Assembly: GCA_027307335.1 (NCBI GenBank)
Contig: DAHUXD010000063.1
Coordinates: 1-64,000, forward strand
Source: Acidobacteriota bacterium
Lineage (GTDB): Bacteria > Acidobacteriota > Thermoanaerobaculia > UBA5066 > Gp7-AA6
Direction of reading: 5' to 3'
Length of the DNA: 64,000 bases
In this document: one piece after another, positions 15,363-22,224 of the stretch
How positions within the stretch are numbered: position 1 is the first letter of the stretch
Layout of the letters: each line of letters opens with the position of its first letter
The notes under the pieces: generated by a model
What the model was told of the DNA's origin: nothing
Databases searched by the model: none
Seen by the model: the letters and a program-made list of their open reading frames with translations, nothing else
Made by a program: the position numbers and the translations under genes

Positions 15363-16727
15363 GTGGCCATCGCCTCGATCAACCCCGCGACCGGACAGAC
15401 GATCCGCACGTACCCGCCGCACGACGACGCCGAGGTCGAGCGGCGCGTCGCGCTCGCCGCGCGACGATTCCCGCTGTGGCGGAAGACGCCGTTCGCCGAG
15501 CGCGCGAAGGTCCTCCTCGCCGCCGCCGACCGGCTCGAGGCCCGGAAGCAGGCGCTCGGGAGGGTCATGACCATCGAGATGGGGAAGCCCATCGGCGCCG
15601 CCGTGGCGGAGGCGGAGAAGTGCGCCTGGGTCTGCCGGTTCTACGCGGAGCACGGAGAGGCGTTCCTCGCCGAGGAGACGGTCGCGACGGACGCGTCGCA
15701 CAGCGGCGTCCGCTACGATCCCCTCGGCCCCGTCCTCGCGGTCATGCCGTGGAACTTTCCGTTCTGGCAGGTCTTCCGGTTCGCGGCGCCCGCGCTGATG
15801 GCCGGAAACGTCGGGCTGCTCAAGCACGCCTCGAACGTCCCGGAGTGCGCCCTGGCGATCGAGGAGATCTTCCGGGACGCGGGCGCGCCGGAGGGGGCGT
15901 TCCAGACGCTCCTCGTCGGGTCCGACCGGGTGGCCGCTCTGATCGCGGACCCGCGGATCGCGGCCGTCACGCTGACGGGCAGCGAGGGCGCGGGCGTCAG
16001 CGTCGGCCGGGCGGCCGGCGCCGAGATCAAGAAGGCGGTGCTGGAGCTCGGCGGCAGCGATCCGTTCATCGTCCTGCCGAGCGCCGATCTTCCGGCCGCG
16101 GCCGCGACCGCCGTCAAGGCCCGCACGATCAACAACGGACAGTCCTGCATCGCGGCGAAGCGCTTCATCGTCCACGAGTCGATCGCGGGCGAGTTCGAAC
16201 GGCTCTTCGTCGAGAAGATGAGGGCCCTGAAGGTCGGCGATCCGCTCGATCCGTCGGTCGAGATCGGCCCGCTCGCCACGCCGGCGATCGCCGCCGAGGT
16301 GGACGACCTCGTCCGGCGGAGCGTCGCCGCCGGCGCCCGGCTCGCCCTGGGCGGGAAGCGCCTCGACGGGCCCGGCAGCTTCTACGCGCCGACGGTCCTC
16401 TCGGACGTGCCCGACGCCGCCCCCGCGGCGAGCGAGGAGATCTTCGGCCCCGTGGCGAGCCTCTTCCGCGTCCGGAGCCTGGACGAGGCGATCGCGGTGG
16501 CGAACCGGACGCGCTTCGGGCTCGGGGCATCCGCCTGGACGCGCGACGCCGCCGAGCGCGACCGCCTCGTGCGCGAGATCGAGGCCGGGGCCGTCTTCAT
16601 CAACGGGATGGTCAAGAGCGACCCGCGACTCCCCTTCGGCGGCGTCAAGCGCTCGGGCTTCGGCCGGGAGCTCGCGATGCAGGGCATCCGCGAGTTCGTC
16701 AACGTCAAAGCGGTCTGGGAGGCGTAG
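15363..16727 (+). CDS. gabD: NAD(P)-dependent succinate-semialdehyde dehydrogenase (ALDH family)
   Basis: 454 residues, the compact ALDH type seen in E. coli Sad/YneI and in short SSADHs. Visible elements: AVMPWNFPFWQVFRFAAPALMAGN for cofactor binding, LTGSEGAGVSVGRAAG, the general base Glu in VLELGGSDPF, the catalytic Cys262 in NNGQSCIAAKRF, EEIFGPVASLFRV, and LPFGGVKRSGFGREL near the C-terminus. It would oxidise succinate semialdehyde from GabT to succinate for the TCA cycle. It is the last gene of the plus-strand unit, 25 bp after the lysine-dehydrogenase-like gene. Its stop TAG overlaps the first base of repeat R2 copy C. Glutarate semialdehyde is an alternative substrate. Confidence 0.85.
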   Translation: MAIASINPATGQTIRTYPPHDDAEVERRVALAARRFPLWRKTPFAERAKVLLAAADRLEARKQALGRVMTIEMGKPIGAAVAEAEKCAWVCRFYAEHGEAFLAEETVATDASHSGVRYDPLGPVLAVMPWNFPFWQVFRFAAPALMAGNVGLLKHASNVPECALAIEEIFRDAGAPEGAFQTLLVGSDRVAALIADPRIAAVTLTGSEGAGVSVGRAAGAEIKKAVLELGGSDPFIVLPSADLPAAAATAVKARTINNGQSCIAAKRFIVHESIAGEFERLFVEKMRALKVGDPLDPSVEIGPLATPAIAAEVDDLVRRSVAAGARLALGGKRLDGPGSFYAPTVLSDVPDAAPAASEEIFGPVASLFRVRSLDEAIAVANRTRFGLGASAWTRDAAERDRLVREIEAGAVFINGMVKSDPRLPFGGVKRSGFGRELAMQGIREFVNVKAVWEA

Positions 16728-16783
16728 GGCGGCCGCAAGGGCCGCCCCTACACCGCGTAGGGGCGAGGCTTGTCCCCGCCCGC
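16727..16783. repeat. GC-rich palindromic repeat family R2, copy C (halves permuted)
   Basis: It contains the reverse complement of half 1 (16727-16751) and then, after ACCGC, the reverse complement of half 2 (16757-16783). In a simply inverted copy the order would be half 2 then half 1. The permuted order is what is expected if the element derives from a tandem array and was cut out of phase. It fills the gap between convergent gabD and the aminobutyraldehyde dehydrogenase gene and may terminate both. Confidence 0.85.
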
Positions 16784-16784
16784 G

Positions 16785-18245
16785 TCAAGACGGCAGGAAG
16801 CTCGACCCCACCGTCTGCGCGATGCGCGCCATGACGTGCTTGACCTGGGTGTAGTCCTCGAGCGCGTACATCGACATGTCCTTGCCGTAGCCCGACTGCT
16901 TGTAGCCGCCGTGCGGCATCTCCGAGACGAGCGGCAGGTGGTCGTTGATCCAGACCGTCCCGAAGCGCAGCTTCCGCGCCGCGTTCAGCGCGCGATTCAC
17001 GTTCGTCGTCCAGACCGAGGCGGAGAGGCCGTAGTCGACGTCGTTCGCCCACTTGATCGCCTCGTCGTCGCTCGAGAACCGCGTCACGGTGATGACCGGG
17101 CCGAAGACCTCCCTCTTGACGATCTCGTCGGTCTGCTTCGCGTCCGCGACGATCGTGGGCTGCAGCCAGAACCCCTTCCCGGCGCCCGCGCCGCCGCCCG
17201 TCAGCACGCGCACGTGGCCGGTCGCCTTCGCGCGGTCGAGGAAGCCGCTGACGCGCTTGCGGTGCTCCGCGGAGATGACCGGGCCCATGTTCGAGTCCTC
17301 GTCCCGGATCGATCCGACCTTCAGCGACTGCACGGCCGGCACGAGCTCGCCGAGGAGCCGGTCGTACACGCGCTCGCTCGCGTAGAGGCGGCAGGCGGCC
17401 GTGCAGTCCTGCCCGCTGTTCGCGAAGCCGGCCGTCTTGATCCCGGGGATCACCAGCTCCATGTCCGCGTCGTCGAAGATGACGACCGGCGCCTTGCCGC
17501 CGAGCTCGAGGTGGACCCGCTTCAGCGAGGCCGCGGCCGTGCGCGCGACCTCCTTGCCCGTCGCGACGTCGCCGGTGAGCGAGACCATTCCGACCTTCGG
17601 GTGCCGGACGAGCCCGGAACCGACCGGGTCGCCCCAGCCCGTGATCACGTTGAGCACGCCCGGCGGGAACACGTCCCCGGCGAGCTCCATGAGCCGGAGC
17701 GAGGTCAGCGGGGTCTGCTCCGACGGCTTCAGGACGACCGTGTTCCCGGCGGCGAGCGCCGGGCCGATCTTCCAGATCGCCATCATCAGCGGATAGTTCC
17801 AGGGCGCGATCGAGCCGACCACGCCGACCGGCTCGCGCCGGATCATGCTCGTGTACCCGGCGAGGTATTCGCCGGCCGCCTTGCCCTCCATGCATCGGCA
17901 CGCGCCCGCGAAGAATCGCAGGTTGTCCACCATGAACGGGACCTCGGACCGGGCGAGGCCGATCGGCTTGCCGACGTTGTCCGCCTCGAGCATCGCGAGC
18001 TCCTCGGCGTTCTGCTCGATCCGGTCGGCGAGCTTCAGCAGCATCGCGCCCCGCTCGGCCGGCGTCGTGTCCTGCCACGTCTCGAACGCGGCGGCCGCGG
18101 CGTCGACCGCGCGGTCGACGTCCTTCTCGGTCCCCTTCGGGACCTTCGCGAGGACCGACTCGTCGACCGGACTGATGATCGGCTCGTCCTGGCCCTCGAC
18201 CGCGGGCACCAACTTCCCGTTGACGTAGTTCTGGTAGCTCTTCAC
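16785..18245 (-). CDS. patD: Gamma-aminobutyraldehyde dehydrogenase (ALDH family)
   Basis: 486 residues starting at the GTG at 18245, chosen over an upstream TTG because GAGGAGGAG lies right before it and KSYQNYVNGKLV is a normal family start. ALDH motifs: SIAPWNYPLMMAIWKIGPALAAGN, LTGDVATGKEVARTAA, Glu in HLELGGKAPV, catalytic Cys281 in NSGQDCTAACRLY, EVFGPVITVTRF, and MPHGGYKQSGYGKDMS. The NSGQDC and GGYKQSGYGKD variants are typical of the PatD/betaine-aldehyde-like branch acting on amino-aldehydes. It should oxidise 4-aminobutanal from PatA to GABA. It lies 42 bp after potD on the same strand, so it is probably expressed with the transporter. Confidence 0.88.
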   Translation of the reverse strand: MKSYQNYVNGKLVPAVEGQDEPIISPVDESVLAKVPKGTEKDVDRAVDAAAAAFETWQDTTPAERGAMLLKLADRIEQNAEELAMLEADNVGKPIGLARSEVPFMVDNLRFFAGACRCMEGKAAGEYLAGYTSMIRREPVGVVGSIAPWNYPLMMAIWKIGPALAAGNTVVLKPSEQTPLTSLRLMELAGDVFPPGVLNVITGWGDPVGSGLVRHPKVGMVSLTGDVATGKEVARTAAASLKRVHLELGGKAPVVIFDDADMELVIPGIKTAGFANSGQDCTAACRLYASERVYDRLLGELVPAVQSLKVGSIRDEDSNMGPVISAEHRKRVSGFLDRAKATGHVRVLTGGGAGAGKGFWLQPTIVADAKQTDEIVKREVFGPVITVTRFSSDDEAIKWANDVDYGLSASVWTTNVNRALNAARKLRFGTVWINDHLPLVSEMPHGGYKQSGYGKDMSMYALEDYTQVKHVMARIAQTVGSSFLPS

Positions 18246-18287
18246 CGTCTCCTCCTCGGGTGCTGTCGGGATCCTATCAACCGCCAA

Positions 18288-19346
18288 CTAGTACATCTTG
18301 ATCTCGGTCCAGTACTCGTCCATGGTCGTCGTCGCGTCGCCGATGTCCTCGATGAGCTCGCAGCGCGCGAGCGCCTCGTCGGAGGGATAGACGGCCGGAT
18401 CGGCGAGGATCGCGGGGTCGATGAACCTCCGCGCCGCGCGGTTCGGGCTCGCGTACCGGATCCCGTCGACGATCTTCGCGTTCACCTCGGGCTCGAGGAT
18501 GTAGTCGAGGAACGCGTAGATCGACGCGACGTTGCGCGCGCGCGCCGGCACGCACACGCTGTCGATCCAGAGCGTCGCCCCCTCCTTCGGCAGGACGTAG
18601 GCGAACCGCTTCGGGTCCTGCGCCACGACCTTCGCGAGCTGGCCGTTGTAGCCGTGCGCGAGCCAGACGTCCCCCGACGCGAGGATGTTCTCGTAGTCCC
18701 CGCTGTTGTACGTCTTGACGAGCGGTTTCTGCTTCTCGAGCAGGTCCGCGGCGGCGCGCAGCACCTTCGGATCCGTGCTGTTGAGCGACCGGCCCTGGTG
18801 CTTCAGCGCGACCGCGAAGCACTCGCGCATGTCGTCGAGCATCAGGATCTGCCCGCGGTTCTTCGGGTCGAACAGCGGCGCCCAGCTGTCGGGGCTCCCC
18901 GCGACCTTCGTGCGGTCGTAGCCGTACCCGGTCGTCCCCCAGACGTACGGCAGCGAGTACGCGTTCTTCGGGTCGAAGCCCTTGTCGAGAAAGCGCGGGT
19001 CCAGGTTCTCGAGATGCTTCAGGCGCGCCTTCTCGAGGGGCCTCAGGAGCCCCTGGTGGATGAGAATCCGGACCATGTAGTCCGACGGGACCACGAGGTC
19101 GTAGTCCGCGACCCCGGACTCGAGCTTCGCGAGCACGGCCTCGTTCGAGTCGTAGAGGTCGTAGGAGACCGCGATGCCGGTGCGCCGGGTGAACTCGTCG
19201 ATCACCTCCTTCGGCAGGTACTCCGACCAGATGTAGACGTTGAGCTTCTTCTCGCCCGGTCCCGGGTACGGCGCCCCGGCCTCGCGCGGCCCGCAGCCCA
19301 GAGCCGCCGCGAGGAGAATCGCCGCGGCCGTCCCGACCGCTTCCAC
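18288..19346 (-). CDS. potD: Spermidine/putrescine-binding periplasmic (lipo)protein PotD/PotF
   Basis: About 352 residues. After a hydrophobic leader ending in LLAAALGCG (lipobox-like, so possibly a lipoprotein), the mature domain begins KKLNVYIWSEYLPKEVIDEF and continues with YDLYDSNEAVLAKLESGVADYDLVVPSDY. These are signatures of the polyamine-binding family, and YSLPYVWGTTGYGYDRTKV follows. It captures putrescine or spermidine for PotABC. Two starts are possible: GTG 19346, given here, or CTG 19358, which overlaps the potC stop as CTGA, has a well-placed GGAGGAG, and adds a basic residue to the signal peptide. The CTG may be the real one. patD follows. Confidence 0.9.
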   Translation of the reverse strand: MEAVGTAAAILLAAALGCGPREAGAPYPGPGEKKLNVYIWSEYLPKEVIDEFTRRTGIAVSYDLYDSNEAVLAKLESGVADYDLVVPSDYMVRILIHQGLLRPLEKARLKHLENLDPRFLDKGFDPKNAYSLPYVWGTTGYGYDRTKVAGSPDSWAPLFDPKNRGQILMLDDMRECFAVALKHQGRSLNSTDPKVLRAAADLLEKQKPLVKTYNSGDYENILASGDVWLAHGYNGQLAKVVAQDPKRFAYVLPKEGATLWIDSVCVPARARNVASIYAFLDYILEPEVNAKIVDGIRYASPNRAARRFIDPAILADPAVYPSDEALARCELIEDIGDATTTMDEYWTEIKMY

Positions 19347-19354
19347 GGCCCGGG

Positions 19355-20176
19355 TCAGGACGTCTCCTCCCGCTCCGCCGGCCGACGCTGCAGCCGCTGC
19401 GCGACCGCGATGAGGACGACGGTGACGGCGAGGATCAGCGTCGAGACGGCGTTGACCTCGGGCGTCACGCCGACCTTGAGCATCGAGTAGATCTGGAGCG
19501 GGAGCGTCGTCGACCCGACGCCGGCGACGAACGACGTGATGACGTAGTCGTCGATCGAGATCGTGAAGGACAGGAGGGCGCCGGCGACGATGCCGGGCGC
19601 GAGCAGCGGCAGGGTGACCCGGAAGAACGTCTGCGCCGGCCGGGCGCCGAGGTCGAGCGCCGCCTCCTCGAGCGAGCGGTCGAAACCCGCGAGCCGGGCG
19701 CGCACCACGATCGCGACGTAGGAGACACAGAAGACGACGTGCGCGATCACGACCGTGAGGAGCGAGAGCCGGAACGCGAGCGCGCCGAAGAACGTCACGA
19801 GCGCCGCGCCGAGGACGATCTCGGGGATGATCACCGGCAGGTACAGCAGCTGTCGCGTGAACCCCTCGCCGCGAAAGGTGTGCCGGCCGAGCGCGAGCGC
19901 CACGAGGGTTCCGAGAACGGTCGCGATCAGGGTGGCCACGCCGCCGACGATCAGGCTGTTCTTCAGGGCGGCGAGGATCAGGTCGTTCTTCGCGAGGCTG
20001 CGGTACCACTCCGTCGTTCCCCCCTCCCACACCGCCGTCTGCCGCGCGCGGTTGAACGAGAACACGACGAGGATGGCGATCGGCGCGTACAGGAACAGGT
20101 ACACGAGCGCCGCGTAGGCGCCCAGGAGCCCGCCGCGACCCCTCATCGCGGCGTTCCCTCGCCGCGAGCTCGTCAT
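19355..20176 (-). CDS. potC: Spermidine/putrescine ABC transporter permease PotC
   Basis: 273 residues with six predicted membrane helices of the BPD_transp_1 fold. The N-terminal LGAYAALVYLFLYAPIAILVVFSFN and the EAA-loop region EEAALDLGARPAQTFFRVTLPLLAPGIVAG, which docks on the ATPase, identify the PotC type; SFTISIDDYVITSFVAG is also characteristic. The start ATG 20176 overlaps the potB stop (ATGA, 20173-20176). A later in-frame ATG (MRGRGG) is an alternative. It forms the inner-membrane channel with PotB. Confidence 0.92.
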   Translation of the reverse strand: MTSSRRGNAAMRGRGGLLGAYAALVYLFLYAPIAILVVFSFNRARQTAVWEGGTTEWYRSLAKNDLILAALKNSLIVGGVATLIATVLGTLVALALGRHTFRGEGFTRQLLYLPVIIPEIVLGAALVTFFGALAFRLSLLTVVIAHVVFCVSYVAIVVRARLAGFDRSLEEAALDLGARPAQTFFRVTLPLLAPGIVAGALLSFTISIDDYVITSFVAGVGSTTLPLQIYSMLKVGVTPEVNAVSTLILAVTVVLIAVAQRLQRRPAEREETS

Positions 20177-21057
20177 AACAGCACGTCCTCGCCCCTCCGC
20201 CGCGTGTACCGGGCGTAGGCCCAGAGCAGCAGCAGCACGGCCGCGGTCAGCTCGAACGCGACCGCCGCGCCGAACGGCTTGTTCCGCGCGATCGCGAATT
20301 GGTTCTGGATCAGGTTGCCCGCGAGGATCGTCTTGGCGCCGCCGAGGAGGTCCGAGACGATGAACTGGCCGAGGCTCGGCACGAAGACGAGGACGATCCC
20401 GGCGACGATGCCCGGCATCGTCATCGGCACCGTGACGCGCCGGAGGGTCGCCGCGCGCGGCGCCCCGAGGTCGGCGGAGGCCTCGAGCAGCGAGCGGTCG
20501 AGCTTCTCGAGCGAGGCGTAGAGCGGCAGGATCATGAAGGGCAGCTCGCCGTAGATCAGGCCGATCAGGACCGCGAAGTCGTTGTAGAGGAGCTCGAGCG
20601 GCCGGTGCACGAGCCCGGCCGCGAGCAGCGCGTGATTCACCAGTCCCTCGGTGCGCAGGATGAACATCCACGCGTACGTGCGGATCAGGAAGCTCGTCCA
20701 GAACGGCACGACGACGAGGCCGAGCAGCAGCGGACGCCGGCGAGCCCGCGCCACGACCGCGATGTAGTACGCCGCCGGGAAGCTCACGACCAGGCACACG
20801 AGGGTCGTCACGACCGCCATCCAGAGCGACCGCCAGAAGATCTTGAGATAGATCGGGTGGAGGGACCGAGCGTAGTGCTCGAGGAACTTCCCCGACGCGA
20901 GATACGCGCCGAGGTCCCCGATCGGCTTCAGTCCCCCGTACGTGTCGCGGCGCGCGAAGCTGACGACGAAGAGGATCGCGAGGGGCAGCAGGAAGAAGAC
21001 GCCGAGCGTCGCCCAGGTCGGCAGGGCGAGGAGGACGCCCGCGCGGTCTCGCCTCAT
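20173..21057 (-). CDS. potB: Spermidine/putrescine ABC transporter permease PotB
   Basis: 294 residues from the ATG at 21057, which overlaps the potA stop (ATGA). Six hydrophobic segments begin with VLLALPTWATLGVFFLLPLAILFVVSF. The family features YYIAVVARARRRPLLLGLVVVP, FWTSFLIRTYAWMFILRTEGLVN and the EAA-type loop LLEASADLGAPRAATLRRVTVPMTMPGIVAG are all present, as is VPSLGQFIVSDLLGG. It forms the transmembrane channel with PotC. The gene order potA-B-C-D with tight overlaps is the classical arrangement. Confidence 0.92.
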   Translation of the reverse strand: MRRDRAGVLLALPTWATLGVFFLLPLAILFVVSFARRDTYGGLKPIGDLGAYLASGKFLEHYARSLHPIYLKIFWRSLWMAVVTTLVCLVVSFPAAYYIAVVARARRRPLLLGLVVVPFWTSFLIRTYAWMFILRTEGLVNHALLAAGLVHRPLELLYNDFAVLIGLIYGELPFMILPLYASLEKLDRSLLEASADLGAPRAATLRRVTVPMTMPGIVAGIVLVFVPSLGQFIVSDLLGGAKTILAGNLIQNQFAIARNKPFGAAVAFELTAAVLLLLWAYARYTRRRGEDVLL

Positions 21058-22163
21058 CGATCCCCCGCCGTGGAAAGGAGAATGGCGTCGCGCGTCCGGA
21101 AGCACAGGAAGGCGCGCGCGCCCGCCGCGAACCGGGCGCCCTCATCGGGCCGCTCGTTCTGCTCGTACACGGAGAAGGCCTCGCCGCCGGGCCCGCGCAC
21201 GAGCCAGACCGTGCCGACGCCCTGGTAGACGCGGTCCTCGACCGTCACGGGAACGGACGGCACGCCGCGCGTCGAGAGGTCGTGCGTCCGCAGGTCGAGC
21301 TTCTCGGGGCGGACGACGAAGCGCAGCCGTTCGCCGGCGTTCCACTCCCGGCCCTCCCGCGGCAGCCGCGCGGCGGCTCCCCCGGGCAGCTCGATTGAGA
21401 CCGAGGCGGCGTCGCCGCCCCGCACGAAGACGTCGAAGAAGTTCGACGCGCCCATGAACGTCGCCACGAATTCGGTCGCCGGCCGCTCGAAGACCCGCGC
21501 GGCCTCGTCCAGCTGCTCGACGCGCCCGCGGTTCATCACCGCGATGCGGTCGCTCATCGTCAGCGCCTCCTCCTGATCGTGCGTCACGAAGACGAACGTG
21601 ATGCCGAGCGAGCGCTGGAGCTGCTTGAGCTGGACCTGCACCTCCTTGCGGAGCTTCTGGTCGAGCGCGCCGAGCGGCTCGTCGAGCAGGAGGACCTCCG
21701 GCTCGAGCGCGAGGGCGCGGGCGAGCGCGACGCGCTGGCGCTGCCCGCCGGAGAGCTGGTCGGGCCGGCGCGACTCGTACCCCGTCAGCTGGACGAGCGC
21801 GAGGGCGGCCGCGACGCGGCGCGGCTCGTCGCCGCGCGGAACCCCGTGGTAGCGCATCCCGAAGGCCACGTTCTCGCCGACCGAGAGGTGCGGGAAGAGC
21901 GCGTAGTGCTGGAAGACCATGTTCACGGGCCGGCCGTAGGGCGCCGTGCGGGTGACGTCCTCGCCGTGGATGCGGATCGAGCCGGCGGTCGGCAGCTCGA
22001 AACCGCCGATCATGCGGAGCAGCGTCGTCTTCCCGCAGCCGGACGGGCCGAGGAGCGAGAAGAACTCGCCGGCGCGGATGTCGAGGGTCACCGCGTCCAC
22101 GGCGGCGACGTCCCCGAACCGCTTCGTCAGCCCACGGATCTCGACGGCGGACACGGTGGACAC
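21054..22163 (-). CDS. potA: Spermidine/putrescine ABC transporter ATP-binding protein PotA
   Basis: 369 residues from GTG 22163 (a second GTG at 22154 is also possible). Walker A LLGPSGCGKTTLLRMIGGFE, Q-loop VFQHYALFPHLSV, ABC signature LSGGQRQRVALARAL, Walker B EVLLLDEPLGALD and the switch His in VFVTHDQEEAL are intact. The C-terminal third is a TOBE-type domain (RFVVRPEKLDLR, VEDRVYQGVGTVWLVR), as in PotA/MalK-class ATPases. It energises the PotBC channel. It opens a five-gene minus-strand unit potA-potB-potC-potD-patD, coupling polyamine uptake to oxidation. Confidence 0.93.
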   Translation of the reverse strand: MSTVSAVEIRGLTKRFGDVAAVDAVTLDIRAGEFFSLLGPSGCGKTTLLRMIGGFELPTAGSIRIHGEDVTRTAPYGRPVNMVFQHYALFPHLSVGENVAFGMRYHGVPRGDEPRRVAAALALVQLTGYESRRPDQLSGGQRQRVALARALALEPEVLLLDEPLGALDQKLRKEVQVQLKQLQRSLGITFVFVTHDQEEALTMSDRIAVMNRGRVEQLDEAARVFERPATEFVATFMGASNFFDVFVRGGDAASVSIELPGGAAARLPREGREWNAGERLRFVVRPEKLDLRTHDLSTRGVPSVPVTVEDRVYQGVGTVWLVRGPGGEAFSVYEQNERPDEGARFAAGARAFLCFRTRDAILLSTAGDR

Positions 22164-22175
22164 GGGCGACAGTCT

Positions 22176-22210
22176 GTCATCCCGAGCGACGCGAAGCCGC
22201 CCGGGATGAC
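22176..22210. repeat. Hairpin repeat (GTCATCCCG...CGGGATGAC), possible terminator
   Basis: Arms 22176-22184 and 22202-22210 form a perfect 9-bp stem around a loop containing GAGCGACGCGAAG. GTCATCCCGAGCG-type elements are widely dispersed in bacteria. It lies between the end of the TonB receptor gene and the start of potA and could terminate the receptor transcript; there is no T-tract. Confidence 0.6.
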
Positions 22211-22224
22211 CGTTCGGGACTCGT

